Source: Ooceraea biroi (taxonomy: Eukaryota; Arthropoda; Insecta; Hymenoptera; Formicidae). From it: 64,000 nucleotides of DNA. Positions 38,475 through 49,991 of this stretch are shown piece by piece; position 1 is the first letter of the stretch; the number at the start of each line of letters is the position of its first letter. Below the pieces are notes generated by a model. It worked only from the letters and a program-made list of their open reading frames with translations, was not told the origin of the DNA and made no database searches. A program made the position numbers and the translations under genes. The DNA is taken from the NCBI RefSeq assembly GCF_003672135.1, contig NC_039509.1, positions 11,170,663-11,234,662 on the forward strand, given 5' to 3'.

Positions 38475-38790
38475 CAACACGGCCGCTAGACAGAGCGGCG
38501 TGCGAGCTACCTAAAGTCCGATTAGACCGCGGCTTCGCGGTAGAGTTCTTCTAAAACCTAACTCAACAACCCACCAAACTAGTTCTGGCCTCGGCTCGTC
38601 GGTAACGTTCTTCGCGCGGCATTGTATCCGAGGATCGGCCCTTGCGCTGCAGAAGCAACGACCGTATTGCTAACGAAATGTAGAGGGAGAGAAAGCGTTC
38701 ACCATGAATCGCTCTCCGAGAGGCTCGTCCCGGCTCTCCTTCCTGTAGCTCGCTTCTAAGCAGCCCTCGCGCGCTCGATATATCGAGCTA
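38475..38790. other. GC-rich structured block, unknown (possible solo LTR or RNA)
   Basis: A 315-bp GC-rich block in AT-rich surroundings with three short perfect inverted repeats: GCCGCT/AGCGGC (38482-38499), ACCGCG/CGCGGT (38526-38541) and the 16-bp palindrome GCTCGATATATCGAGC (38773-38788). On the minus strand the block is followed by an AATAAA-containing stretch near 38433, as at an LTR or polyadenylated end. I do not recognise it as a known family. Confidence 0.3.
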
Positions 38791-39434
38791 AGAATGCACG
38801 ATTACACGCGCAGAAAAAAGCCGCCAGCGAGTACCAACGTAAAATCTGCTTTTCAGACAAGATTTCTTTGCGATACCGAAAAAATTTTATAACCGTAGCC
38901 CAACAATAGTCCTTTCGAGAATTTTTTGTATATCTTAGGTATACAAGAGATTTTCTTTCCGGAAAATGTGTATATAACGTCATAAAAGTTTGGTGCGAGA
39001 ACGTTAAGAGGTTCTCGACTTTTTCTCAGTTATCTCATTCCACGGATGATATTTGATTAGGACCGAAAATGTCGTGTTAGCTCAGCAGGATCGTAACAGT
39101 GTTTCGAAAAAATGTATATCTACCGTTTCCAGTTGTTTTTCGAAGCTATTCGAAGCTCGTTGGAATCACAATGAATTTTGACTGGTCGAGAGTGAAACGT
39201 GGTCTCCTCGACATGATCTGCACGTGCGTGCATTAACACGCTGTAATGAGGTGGCCGTCGAACGCGAGAGGACGCACGAGTGCTACAGAGTCGTCAATGG
39301 AATTTATGATCTGGATACCAAGCATGGCCGCGGAACGTGACGAGTGTGACTAACCGATTTTCGGCGGGCGAGGCAAGAGAAGAGCCGAGGAGATGAGGTC
39401 GGCAACTATTCGCGATGTAAATTTTAACCTCGGG

Positions 39435-39486
39435 GACGACGGCGACGACGACGACGACGTTGGAGGCGGAGGCGGAGGCGGCGGGG
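39435..39486. repeat. (GAC)n and (GGAGGC)n repeats
   Basis: A GAC-rich run (39435-39459) is followed by GGAGGC units (39462-39486). Translation gives DDDD and GGGG runs, but no coding context supports it. Confidence 0.85.
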
Positions 39487-42400
39487 GTCCCATACGTCAC
39501 GCGCGCTCGCGCGCGCAGCCATTCACAACCTTGACCACATTTCTTCTCTTCGGCTGCGGAAGAATCCACCGACCGAGTGCTACTCGCGCGGGCGTGACTC
39601 GGAGTTCCAGTCAAGTGTCGGTCGAACTCCTCGCGATCACACCGGGATAAGTCCGAGTACCTTGGGTTAGGACTAAAGTGCCTGCTAAAGTGACGAGTTT
39701 CCACGAGAAAGAATCGAGAAGCGCGCAAAGTGTGAAATGTATAAATTATTACGCAGCCTCTATTTTTTAATTCTCATATGCAAAGATCACTCTCGGAGAT
39801 TCGCCTTTGGATCTCTATAGTTTCGCGTATATATCTATTTCTAATGTCTTTCGTCAAAATTGATTCGAGATTTTAATCGGTAAAGTATCACTATACCGTT
39901 TTACCCTGAATTTCTCAGCAAAATATAAAATAATTTTTCGATAGAACTGCTATAAACGTTAATTCATTTTGGATGTTTCTCGATGAATTTGTGTGATGTT
40001 ATAATGTCAAGCTACGCCAGTTAGAAGTCTGCAAAAATGCGAATGCGTAGAGTAATAATTAACCAGTATAGTTCCTGACACTCTAGTGATTAACGAACGT
40101 ATTCAGGCGCCTGACGTTTCGTCAGGCACAGTTAACTTCCTCTCGGCTGACAATTTCTGCACGATGTGTCTCGAAAAGCAACATCGATGGACCGAAGCTA
40201 AAGTGTAAGGATCTTCATCTCGAAACGAGTTTCAAGGAAAATGTTTTACTTTTGCCCAAATTACGTTCGATATTTTATTTTACAAAAAAAAAATAAAAAT
40301 TTTATTCTAGAAAATTATAACATAAAAATAGCACGTAATAAAACTAAACATTCGAGTATTAAAAACTGCGCCTTGCAGCGGGTTCAAATAGTAACAAATG
40401 CCTCGTCGCCGGTAAATCTCTCGTTTTGGCGCCTAGCCTTCGTTTTGGCGGGAAGAGTTGGTCTCTCGTAATCGGAACGATCGCCAACGGCACGTTGGCC
40501 GACGCACACGATTATCAGCGACTTATCGCCGAAGCGAGCACACAGGCGCGACCTTGTCGCGCCGTAGTGCGGCGCCATTTTGCTGATGCGTGCGCCTGTC
40601 CCACCACGTGGATAAGTTTTCCGCGCATGTTGAGCATACGGTACTGCCTCGTTTCGGGGAAATTTCAATTAAGACGCAACCGATCAAGTGCTTCAACGAC
40701 GACTCGCTCTTCGGCTTGCTCCCAAATTAAGTTGAATGATCTTTTAAACAATGATTACTGTATTTCGGTCTTCTAAAGCCTATGATTCATCAAACTTAGC
40801 TCCGTCTCCGTTCGATTTACGGGCTATCTCGCATTTAACGTGTTCCACTGCAAATAGTTGGCGAAGACACTTCTGCGATGTTTGAGGACGTTGATACTCA
40901 TGATCGTAGCGAGATAAGATCGCGATTCTTACACGGCACGCTAGATTGTTCCGAGCGATTCGAAACAGGTGATATCAAGTGGAATTCGAGTGTTGCATAC
41001 CGAAGACGCGGACGAAAAAATCGTCTCTTTTCTTGGCGGAAACCGAACTCGGAGACGCAGTGGTTCTCAAGCTCGAGTTCGCTCTTGCCGGTTATGAATT
41101 GGGCAATCTTTTCGGGCCGTAGGAAGTGCCGCTCACTAGATATAACGTCAGTTTCGCGCGCGCGCGCGCACACTTGGGTGATATCCTCATTTCAGACACT
41201 CGTAAAGTCGTTGATCACACGAATTTCACGCCGACCGTTTGTAGTTCCGAACCCGCCGCGTTGACGATTAAAACTGGAGCGTCGAGCGACAACGAGCATT
41301 TGTCCACAATATATCTATTTATAACTATCTACTTATTTATAATTCTCATTAATCTGCGCAGTTTAATGAGAATTGAATGAAAATTCTGACTGCAAACTAC
41401 TTTTCCATCAGTTATGAAACTTGCTTTTTTATGAGCTTCTAGATATTAACGATGAAAGTTGTGGCGGAAAGATATTTCACTACTGAAGTTTTTCACTACT
41501 GAAGATTAATATTCTCATATTTGGTTACATAATGCAAATTATTATTGTTACTGTAATCATGATTAATTGAGAATAATTTATTTTATACGATTATATCGAT
41601 GATTTTATACTGATTGATATCCTATTGATGATTCCCTGCTTTATTTAGTATTTCTGTGATTCTGCAGTTAGCACGCACGGGATTTTACGGCATTTGACAA
41701 TTACGGTACACGAGATATTGACAGTTTCAGCTGTCACATCGCTAGTCATTATTTTCTTATGTATCGATACGCATTTCGATACATGGTTCATTTCACGTTA
41801 CACCGTGAGTATCATCTGTTAAAGAAGAAGAAACAATTGACCTTCCAACTATTGATACGACAGCGACGTGACAGATATCTTTGCTAGATATCTTTTGAGA
41901 GGTTCGCCGAATATATTTCGGTGATCTCTTTCATTCGCTCCGATATCCAGAAAGTATCCGAGGCAAACAAGTTCTTACAGCTACGCAGCGCTCTTATGAT
42001 CTATCAAAAAGCGTCTAAACAAAGCATGGCAAATTATATATCTTGAGCGCCAATGCGGTTATCCGACTTTAGATTTTTCGTTCATTTAATACGAATGCAG
42101 AATAAAAGTCAGACAAACGCAATTGGCGCTAAATGTACAGCAAAGCATCTTTATAATAGCGGTGTTGGAGGCTAAGGTGAGCGAGAAACTATCGATGCGT
42201 AGGATTTGGATAGATAAGTTGATAGAGCAGAAAATTCAATATTAATTCGGTTATTCAGATTTTCGAAGATTTGCCGGAATCTCGCCGGACTTTATCGGAA
42301 TCTCTGCTCGTCACAACTTTTAGGAGCATACACATAGTCGAGTCATCAATCGACTAATATATATAGGAAAGATTCATGAGCTTGCAACAGCTCGCGTAAG

Positions 42401-42630
42401 CGTGGGAGAAAGCAGAAAGCAGCAGAGGTGGCAAAGCGATAAAAGCGTTTTTATTAATATACAAATGACGAGGCGATGCAAAGCATTCCCCTTGGAGCTC
42501 TTCTTTCTCTTCCTCGTTACCGTTGTCATCGTAGTCGTCGTCGTCGTGGTCATCATCACGATGGAAAGCACGATGAAAAGCGTGATCAACAGGCAGCGTT
42601 AGCATGATTCATCTCATGGCGGAAACTCAC

Positions 42631-42805
42631 CGTTTAGCTTGTCGATCGCCCGATCGGCCGTGGACTGATCGGCGCAGTCGACGAAGGCGTAGCCGCCGCG
42701 TTTCACCAGGATCGTGGTGCACGCCAGGCTGTGCTCCTGGAAGAGCTGCCTGAGGGCGCTCTCGTTGCAATCTGACGGCAGATTGCCCACGTAGAGCTTG
42801 GACAT
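42631..42805 (-). CDS. Imp: Imp exon 1: start codon and most of RRM1
   Basis: On the minus strand the ATG at 42805 sits in an excellent Kozak context (CAGCCACCATGTCC). It opens 58 codons plus one base before the consensus donor ACG|gtgagt at 42631. The protein starts MSKLYVGNLPSDCNESALRQ. RNP2 is KLYVGNL (residues 3-9) and RNP1 is RGGYAFVDC (residues 36-44), followed by the helix STADRAIDKLN. This is the first RRM of the insect Imp/IGF2BP family, a cytoplasmic mRNA-binding regulator that also has KH domains encoded further on. It joins exon 2 (23745) in phase to complete the domain. The frame stays open upstream to an in-frame ATG at 42940, but that extension is Arg/Ala/Ser-rich and composition-driven, so 42805 is preferred. 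Confidence 0.96.
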
Positions 42806-44340
42806 GGTGGCTGGCTGCTCGCTGTTTCTTGACGCTATGATGCCGGCTTCCAACCGAGTTCGCGGCTCAATAGTCACGTGCGTCAGGCTCGATGACGAGG
42901 ATTTGGGTGCGCGTGCGCGCGCGCGGACTCGCGTACCCAACTTCGAGTACTGACCTCGTCGTAGACTCGGGATCCACGCGGACCCGGCGAAAGAGCGGAA
43001 CGCGGAACACGAACGACGAACGCGAGCGGGATCACGAGAATCTCGCGACGATCACAAAAGGCGGAGAACGAGGTGGACGACGCGCGCGCGCGCGGGAGAG
43101 AATGCGATGGTCGATGATCGGTACCGGTGATAGCGGGGAAGTTGCGCGGGTTAATCGGCTCGGGAGGCCTGAAGACGTCCGCGCTGACGGTTTTGCTGAC
43201 GGTATCCTTGGCCGGGGCGACACGCGGCTGTATACTGACTGGATCCCGGACACGAGGTGGTCGATTACGCGAGTCGGACGTGGATCACGGCTGCACACGC
43301 GAGACGGAGCAGAGCACGGGACGAGAGCACGGGGTCCTTAGACGACTTCTGCGACGAGATCGGTCCTCGACGGCCTGGCACCTTCTTTTGTTTTCCGCTG
43401 CTGGGGCTTCCTCACGCCTCGACTGGCCGACTGCGAGCCGCTCGATCCGCGGATAGGCGACGACTGTGTGTGCGGTCTCGCTCACTGTTTCTCTCTCTCT
43501 CCCTCGCTCTCACCGTCCGTCTGTCTCTCTGACGATTCGAGCGCGGCGCTGTTGCACGAATCTGACGCGCTTCCGGTAGCTGTTCGTCAGCAGCTCGATC
43601 GCAGAAACCGTCGACGATGAAGACCGGCCGGCGTGTCCTCGCAGAAATGGCTCTCCCGATCGCCCCGAGTTTAAGGGACGCGCGTTCACCAGCCTGTTTC
43701 CTTCTCTCTTGTTCACTCGCGGCGCGACCAAGGAATTCCCTCTCTCTCTCCTTACCGACGACGACGCGCCTTCCTTCCAGGCTCTCCTCTCTTTCGCTAG
43801 ACCACAACGCGACGTCTAAGGGGCTCTCTCGTTCGGTATGTTGTGCCCCTCTTTCTCTGTTTCTCTCTCACCCCTTTGCCTCCCAAGGTAGAGGGGAGTC
43901 GAGACGCGATGCAAACTCGTCTCTCTTCTTCCTTTTTTCACTCTGCCACCGCTAACCTCCTCTCACTCTTTCTTTCTCCCGCGAATTCGTGGCACTCTCC
44001 TCACTCGCGCGTGCACTCTCTCGCTTTTTTTCCTCTCGTCCATCTCTCTCGCGCGCGAACGCAAACGCGGCGTGCCGAGCGGGAAACCAACTCGAAATCC
44101 GCCGGCGGTAATCGTGCCGATTGGCCGCCAGCGGACCACGTGGGTGACCCCACCGACTCCCGCCTCTGCTCGCCATTGGTCGCTTTTCGCACGCCGGTTT
44201 TCGCAGCCGACTACGCGCGCGCTCCGTGCGTGCCGTGCGTCCGCGCGTGCTTGCTCGCTTGTCTTTTCGCTCGACTTTCTCTATTCTTTTCTCTCGCTCA
44301 CTCTCGCGCCAATCGCGCAAACACAGCATATGCGTGCCTG
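42806..44340 (-). promoter_or_regulatory. Imp: Imp 5' UTR and CpG-rich promoter region
   Basis: CpG-rich DNA upstream of the Imp start codon. It contains (CG)n patches (42916-42924 and 43079-43093) and strong CT-rich tracts on the plus strand (43480-43530, 43730-43760, 43840-43980 and 44270-44310). A minus-strand donor-like GTCG|gtaagg lies near 43755 and could end a noncoding leader exon. Several parallel open frames of 80-170 codons on both strands follow composition and lack domains. No TATA box is evident. Exact transcription starts cannot be placed. Confidence 0.7.
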
Positions 44341-45128
44341 CGTGTGTGCGTGTGAATCTTTTTTACTCGCACCTCTGCGCTGGATCTGCAGAAATCTACT
44401 GGGTGTTTTTGGAGAACAGTACCGTAAGGTCTTTCCACTTAACATGTGTCTAACTGAATGGAAAGCTTACGATTCGAATAATCATAATTGTTGAATGAGA
44501 GAGAGAATTCACTATCTTCTAACAATTCATAGAATTTCGTTACATTCTATGAGCTAGAATAGATTTTTCGGAGACGAACACAAAGTTGCATTTACTTATC
44601 ATTTTTAGATATATTATTAGATGTTTCATATCTTTTATAGAGATCTAATTAAAAAGTTGAAGATTCTTAAATTTCAGCAAAATTAATCTTAAATTTATTC
44701 TACATGAGTTCTGTTAAATGCGTTTCATACGAATTAAATAAACTAATAATTGCCTAAGTGTGAAATATTGACATCAAATATTTTATGAAAATAGTGTTTG
44801 TCACATTAATTTTATATAAGTGTGTATAAAAAGATTTAATGTTTTATTTGCTGTAGTTCACAAATTTTAGACTTTTTAGCAAAGATTAGATTATGATTTT
44901 GATTGGTAGAACGAATTCTTTATTAAAAATTTTGTAACCATCTACGATTTGTTATCTAATCATACCTCCAATGTACATTAACCGCAATTTAAATAAAACA
45001 TAATAAAAAGCAGTCGGAAATATTTAACATTTCAGCTAAAATATTTTCTAATTTTTTTCAGGGTGTTTGGATTGAATCGAGCAGTGATGTGCGCAGGATG
45101 ATATTCTTCAATGTGTGTAAGGACTTAC
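44341..45128. other. AT-rich noncoding DNA
   Basis: Nothing recognised. The stretch lies between the main Imp promoter region and the possible distal first exon. Confidence 0.6.
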
Positions 45129-45166
45129 CTGGAGGAAACGCGGTAGATAATAATATTCAGGGCCAT
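45129..45166 (-). CDS. Imp: Possible distal alternative first exon of Imp
   Basis: A minus-strand ATG at 45166 opens 12 codons (MALNIIIYRVSS) and ends in AG at a perfect CAG|gtaagt donor. The exon ends in phase 2, so it could join exon 3 or the next downstream exon in frame but not exon 2. A CT-rich tract on the plus strand (45290-45400) lies just upstream in the minus sense, as at the other candidate Imp starts. It could instead be a leader exon whose ATG is incidental, or the start of an unrelated short transcript. Confidence 0.3.
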
Positions 45167-45239
45167 GCGAGCTACAATGTAGAACGAATTACAATATGAA
45201 ATGCCGTATGTCTGTGTTCCATTAAAATTAGGCTGCTGA

Positions 45240-45460
45240 GGAGAGCATGCTAATTATTCCGCGGGCTTCACAAAAGTTCCTTCGCCCTGGTTCTCTCGCC
45301 CGACGATCCCGCCGTCCTTGCGCACCACATAGCTCTCTTTCTCTTTCCCTGCCTCTCCTCTTTCTCTCTTTCTCCTCTCTCCTTCCTTGCTTGCGCAGGG
45401 ATAGACAAATCCCACTCTTAGAGCAGTATGTGCCTCTCACAAAAGGGGTGGAGTGAGACA
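45240..45460 (-). promoter_or_regulatory. CT-rich promoter-like tract
   Basis: Pyrimidine-rich on the plus strand (45290-45400) with CpGs at both sides, upstream of the possible first exon at 45129-45166. Promoter function is inferred from resemblance to the Imp exon 1 region. Confidence 0.3.
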
Positions 45461-47282
45461 GCTGGCCGTGTGCCCAGGGTCAGGGTGCTGTGCTCGAAGC
45501 CATGGAAGAGGGCGAAAAAAGGAAGAAACCGCGCCCATGTTGTTTCTATTCACCTGCCTGTGCTCGAGCGTCGAGCGAAGACGTCGTTAATAAATTACGA
45601 TTAATTAGCAAGGAGCTGAGCGGGAATGCAAAGCCGCCGACAACCGCGTTTAATTACACCGACGTCAACGACACCATCCATATAATAATAAATTCACGTT
45701 TCTGCGCGACGTAATTTCGCCGATGCGTTCAAACCATTTTGAAAGACGTAAAAAGTTTAGTGACACAAAGTCTATGAAATTCTGTTTATATCATGTTTCT
45801 GCTAACGTGATATAGAACCTTCTGTTCATCCTTCTGTTACATCAAAATTTAGCATAAAATCTTTATTCATTATTTCATTTTTTAAGATTTCCATTACATA
45901 ACTTAATGATTTTTAATATTCGATTATGATACTCATCATTACATATTGTTTGCTCAGTGCCGATTCGACAAAATCTTACGTCATAATTGTTTATTTCGAT
46001 CGTTTTCAAGTCTTCCAATTTTTCCGTATTTTCGCGACTTTCTGACGTAATTCTTTTTTAACGCAAGTCTGACGTAGTTCTGCAGTAATTCTGCAATTAA
46101 AATTCAAGAAGCGACAAATATTTGTTTGATCTCTCAGGCTTCAGTCGTTCGACGAATCGCGATCTCTCCACTTATTCATTTTTAGTTGCAACGATCGAAC
46201 AAAGGAGATTTACGGAAAATCCAGTCAATGTATTGGAAAATGCATTGGAAACGGACAACACGTGCGCGCATATGCGGTCTCGTAGGTCCGCAGCTGCGCC
46301 ATGTGGCAAATGTTTCAAGCCGAGTCTGCCAAAAAGCTGCAGACCTAATCTGCCCCCACGATAGGCCGGCTGCTCTCGGTAAAATGCACCCAGGTAGCAG
46401 CTATTTCCCGTGGGGTCTCCGAGAAAAAAGAAAATCCGGAAAATGGCGAGCCTTGAAAACGTCGAAATTAAATACTGAAGTATTTATTCTCGATGGAGTT
46501 TCCATTCGTCTCTATACTGTGTATTTATGATAAGCAAGTTTGATTTTCTACGCGTTTCCCTCCGAGATTACTTTTAATAATAAATATGTGTGGGGGATCG
46601 CAATTTATGTGCTGGATCTCTGCATTTATTTGAAACATAAGTATAAATATTTTTAATAATGACTTATTTGGATTATCTTATTATTCTTACTGAGAGAATG
46701 ATTTAGTAATATCATTTTCGTGTGTGTGTGTGTGTGTGTGTGTTAAATATTATAATAAAAAAGTGTGATTATTATAACATAATAATCACACACACACATT
46801 ACTTGTTATTAATTTTATTTTAGGTATTGTATTTGAAAGTAGGTTTTATATCGTAATTGGATTAATGTATCGATCGGTAAAAGTCTGTTCTTGTAAACGA
46901 ATCGATTGAAATACTTATAAAACTTTATATTTCTTCATAATGCTGATATTTTATGCCAACTCTCTTCAACTTTTTTATATTTAGATTCAACACACACATA
47001 TATTATACATTTTATTAAAATTATCAAAATATTGTACGATTGTACGTAGTATACTGTACGAACAATTTTATTTTAACAGTTACAATTATAATACTAACAT
47101 TTTAACTAAAATAAATAACTCCATGTTTGAAAATCTCGATGTTTTTTAATTCTTTATATTTTTTAATTTCTACGTGTCAGAAGGAAAAAATGATCAGAGA
47201 GTATGTCGTGGCAATCGGTAAGATAGGATTTAGGAGATTTCTAACTTGCCAGCGAAGCAGCTGTGACTCAGGATTGGACACT
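45461..47282. other. Intergenic DNA
   Basis: No gene recognised. A CpG-containing TAATTA-rich patch at 45560-45720 resembles conserved regulatory DNA by composition only. A GT microsatellite (46720-46743) is followed by a 13-bp perfect hairpin (46763-46791) and an AC run. Confidence 0.5.
46720..46798. repeat. (GT)n, perfect hairpin and (AC)n
   Basis: A GT repeat (46720-46743) is followed by GTGTGATTATTAT (46763-46775), a 3-base loop and its exact reverse complement (46779-46791), leading into ACACAC to 46798. The whole stretch could fold back on itself. Confidence 0.85.
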
Positions 47283-47335
47283 CATTTACCCGTAAACTAT
47301 AAAAGTCTACATTTACACGTAAACAATATAGACTA
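47283..47335. repeat. Two-unit 27-bp tandem duplication
   Basis: Units start at 47283 (CATTTACCCGTAAACTATAA) and 47310 (CATTTACACGTAAACAATAT). They end directly before the Harbinger-like end at 47346. Confidence 0.65.
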
Positions 47336-47345
47336 TGTAAATTAT

Positions 47346-47460
47346 GGGCGATATTCATAGTCCATTCATAGTTGTTAAAGCGAGATAGCCTTAAGTATAC
47401 CTTTTAGATACTAACACAATTATCTGATTGGCTAACAAATTTCTTAAGATCATATTTACA
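47346..47460. mobile_element. One-sided Harbinger-like MITE fragment
   Basis: GGGCGATATTCATAGTCC at the left resembles the end of the complete element at 48495-48638 (GGCCCGTATTCATAGTC). Inside are CCTTAAGTATACC and GATTGGCTAAC, and the complete element has an ATTGGCTATGG-like centre. No matching right end is visible, so this is a truncated copy of a related family. The right limit is approximate. Confidence 0.45.
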
Positions 47461-47842
47461 ATTAGATTATTGCAGATGAAATGTCTTTTGAATAATACAT
47501 AATCAGCTTTCAATATGAAAGATGAATTTGTTCTTTAAACCAATTCAACAATGAAATCAGTCAAATCTATCTTAATTTATAAAATAAAAAAAGATATAAA
47601 AAGAATAATGCGCTCAAGTACGTTAGAAATGTTGCTATTTGACATAGCAATTGTAATATTATAATTACATTTACATTATTACATTACAATTAATATAAAC
47701 TTGCGAAAATTATAAAAAATAGAAATTTAATTAAAAAATAAAACAATATTTTTATTCCAACCTACTATGAAATAAAACCTTTATTTCAACCTATTACTAT
47801 ATTAATGAAAATACGGCAGAAAATATAATATCATTATTTATT

Positions 47843-47859
47843 GCACACACACACACACA
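47843..47859. repeat. (CA)n microsatellite
   Basis: Short perfect CA repeat in AT-rich DNA. Confidence 0.9.
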
Positions 47860-47994
47860 ACTTCTCAATTTTTAATATTATAAATATGTAGTTTCATAAT
47901 TTTTTGATACTCTAAAATCATATTTATAAATATATTATTTTATAATATAATCACTCTCTTTGTTGCATTATGATATATAATTTAATATAAAATA

Positions 47995-48250
47995 TTGAGT
48001 TGACCAGAAAGTCTATGCGGACTTTTTGAGCAAGATTCTAATGGAAAACTTTGTATTAAGAAATCTACAGCACAACCCTGTTGCTGCTTCTATAGCAACT
48101 TCCAACGAATGCAATTTCGTCTCGCATCTGTCGCTAGAGGTTTTTTTTAGTACAAGAAATTCGCGCCCACATTGTTGCGCTAATAACATTCTTCGTTCCG
48201 GTTACGATGGAAAAAAACTGAATCCATTCAGACTTCTACCTTGCGTTTAG
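47995..48250. mobile_element. Mariner-type element end (remnant)
   Basis: TTGAGTTGACCAGAAAGTCT after a TA dinucleotide, followed by GCGGACTTTTTGAGC and AAAACTTTGTATTAAG, matches the ends at 60692 and 60851 and the inside of 23269-23470. No opposite end and no transposase motif were recognised. The right limit (about 48250) is a guess, and only 47995-48062 is supported by comparison. Confidence 0.6.
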
Positions 48251-48494
48251 ATCGCAAGGCATCAAATTCGCGATATCGGACAAATCAAACCTAATTAGGA
48301 ACACAGGATACTAATTATAGCTCATTATAATTAATGTATATGACCACGTAATCAAATTTATTTATGACTATGATGATAATAATTTTTAATTTACTTTCAT
48401 TTTGTGACATGTGCATATACATCACTATGTACATTAAAATTAAAACTTTATACTTTTGATTCCTACTGTTATGTTGAAACTTATGTTATACCTA

Positions 48495-48638
48495 GGCCCG
48501 TATTCATAGTCGGATCTTATATTTAAGACCGTCTTAAGTTTATCTGCAGATGCTGTATGAATCATTTCATTGGCTATGGAGTATCTGCAGATAAACTTAA
48601 GACGGTCTTAAATATAAGATTCGACTATGAATACGGGC
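48495..48638. mobile_element. PIF/Harbinger-like palindromic MITE
   Basis: A 144-bp element with inverted arms of about 60 bp and a single clear mismatch in the first 55 bp. The ends are GGCCCGTATTCATAGTC, and both arms contain TTAAGACCGTCTTAAG and TATCTGCAGAT. The flanks are CTA on the left and TTA on the right, close to the TWA duplication typical of PIF/Harbinger. It has a central non-palindromic part of about 25 bp and no coding capacity. The near-perfect arms suggest recent insertion. Confidence 0.8.
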
Positions 48639-49116
48639 CTTAAACATTGTTTCTAATTAGTTAATAAACATTATAGTCTTCAAACTTTCAAACTTTAAAT
48701 CAAACTACATACATTCGACGTTCTTACTCTAAGACCGAGCGTTGACAATTTTTCGATATCCGACGAGGCGAAAGCCATTCTAATACGACGCTCTCTCATT
48801 TGGCGAACTCTAATCATCCTGGAGGACAATTTGCAGCGGGATATAACGCAACCGCAAATGTATTAAGGAGCGATCTTTACGTCACCTCGGAACTCGGTTT
48901 CACCGCAAAGTGGCCGATTTGCAACGGTTTCTACGACTTTTAAGCACCGCGTGACTTAAGCACACCCTCGCAGGCTTAACAACGCGTCTCGGGGACAATT
49001 TGGAACAGCCTGTACCAACAGACTAATGAACAGTTGGCTCCTATTGGTAGTAGGCGCCTGCGCTTAGGCCTTTTGCTATGTTATGGTAGCGCAGCTGCCA
49101 TTGCCTCGATTTCCTC

Positions 49117-49141
49117 CTCTCTCTCTCTCTCTCTCTCTCTG
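49117..49141. repeat. (CT)n microsatellite
   Basis: Perfect CT repeat inside a longer pyrimidine tract to about 49182. Confidence 0.95.
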
Positions 49142-49959
49142 CTTTGCTCTTTCTCTCTTTCTCCTACACCCTCTTTTCCAGATCACGATCATCATGCCCC
49201 TTCCTATTTCTCTAGCGGATCTAGTTGTAGAAAAATATATGTCGTAGCACGCGTACGTCGATGCGTTTCCTTCGTTTCGTAAGCGAAAGCTGTCTTGTGT
49301 TATTTATAGAAGGCGGCCTGTCTCTCATTTTTTTAAATTTCCATTTCGAAAATTTCCATAAGGGGATATATATGTCGATATAGTCGATAGTTCTTATAGA
49401 CAAATATATTTATATATAAGAAAAATAAAACTGTATATTCTTGAATTAAATATACATCTAAAACTAAAACGTAAAGATAAATGAGAAGATCCTCGATATT
49501 GAAGCATTTATAATGCTTTGAATTTCAATCGACTTTACTTCTAAAAGTTCCTATACTTCATCGCAAAAAGACTAAGAAGGAATTTTTCTTCGAGAAAAAC
49601 TAACGCAACTTAATGTAAAGTGAATTATGAAATTCTTATTTTTTACGTAGCAAAGATCAGTGCACGATCGTCATTGCTAACCCGACGTAGTAAGCTAAAC
49701 TAATAGATACATGGCAAAGGATCTATATACACGGTGCTATCGCGTTCTAGCGAGGCAGCTGCGGCCGTTACGAATGCCATGGTAACGAGCGCATCCAAAA
49801 GATCGGGGAATCCATTATGCCGCCGTGAAATCGGAAGAAAAAAGTTGGCGGTGCACAAAAGAAGCGGATCTCACGGATGGATCCCGCGATGACAATATTC
49901 AGAGAGGCTGCCGGGAGTTCCCTTTTTGAAGGACCTACTCCTGACTCCATCTCTCTCTT

Positions 49960-49960
49960 C

Positions 49961-49985
<25 letters not shown>
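49960..49985. repeat. (CT)n microsatellite
   Basis: CT repeat in a pyrimidine-rich context. Confidence 0.9.

Positions 49986-49991
<6 letters not shown>

Larger units (their letters stand above)
23746..42630 (-). other. Imp: Imp intron 1 (18,885 bp)
   Basis: The interval runs from the exon 1 donor (gtgagt at 42630-42625) to the exon 2 acceptor. It contains several CpG-rich patches, possible internal promoter regions (26000-26866 and 29160-29340), a TA-flanked MITE (34733-34931), a GC-rich structured block (38475-38790), GGAGGC/GAC repeats and AT-rich DNA. No further Imp coding exon was recognised inside it. Confidence 0.85.

Noticed and set aside
43127..44494. Multiple 110-170-codon frames around the Imp promoter
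   Set aside because: Stop-poor CpG and CT-rich composition on both strands. No domains, and they conflict with each other.
48026..48250. 75-codon plus frame inside the mariner-type remnant
   Set aside because: Checked for mariner transposase motifs and none recognised. It is a chance frame in decayed element DNA.
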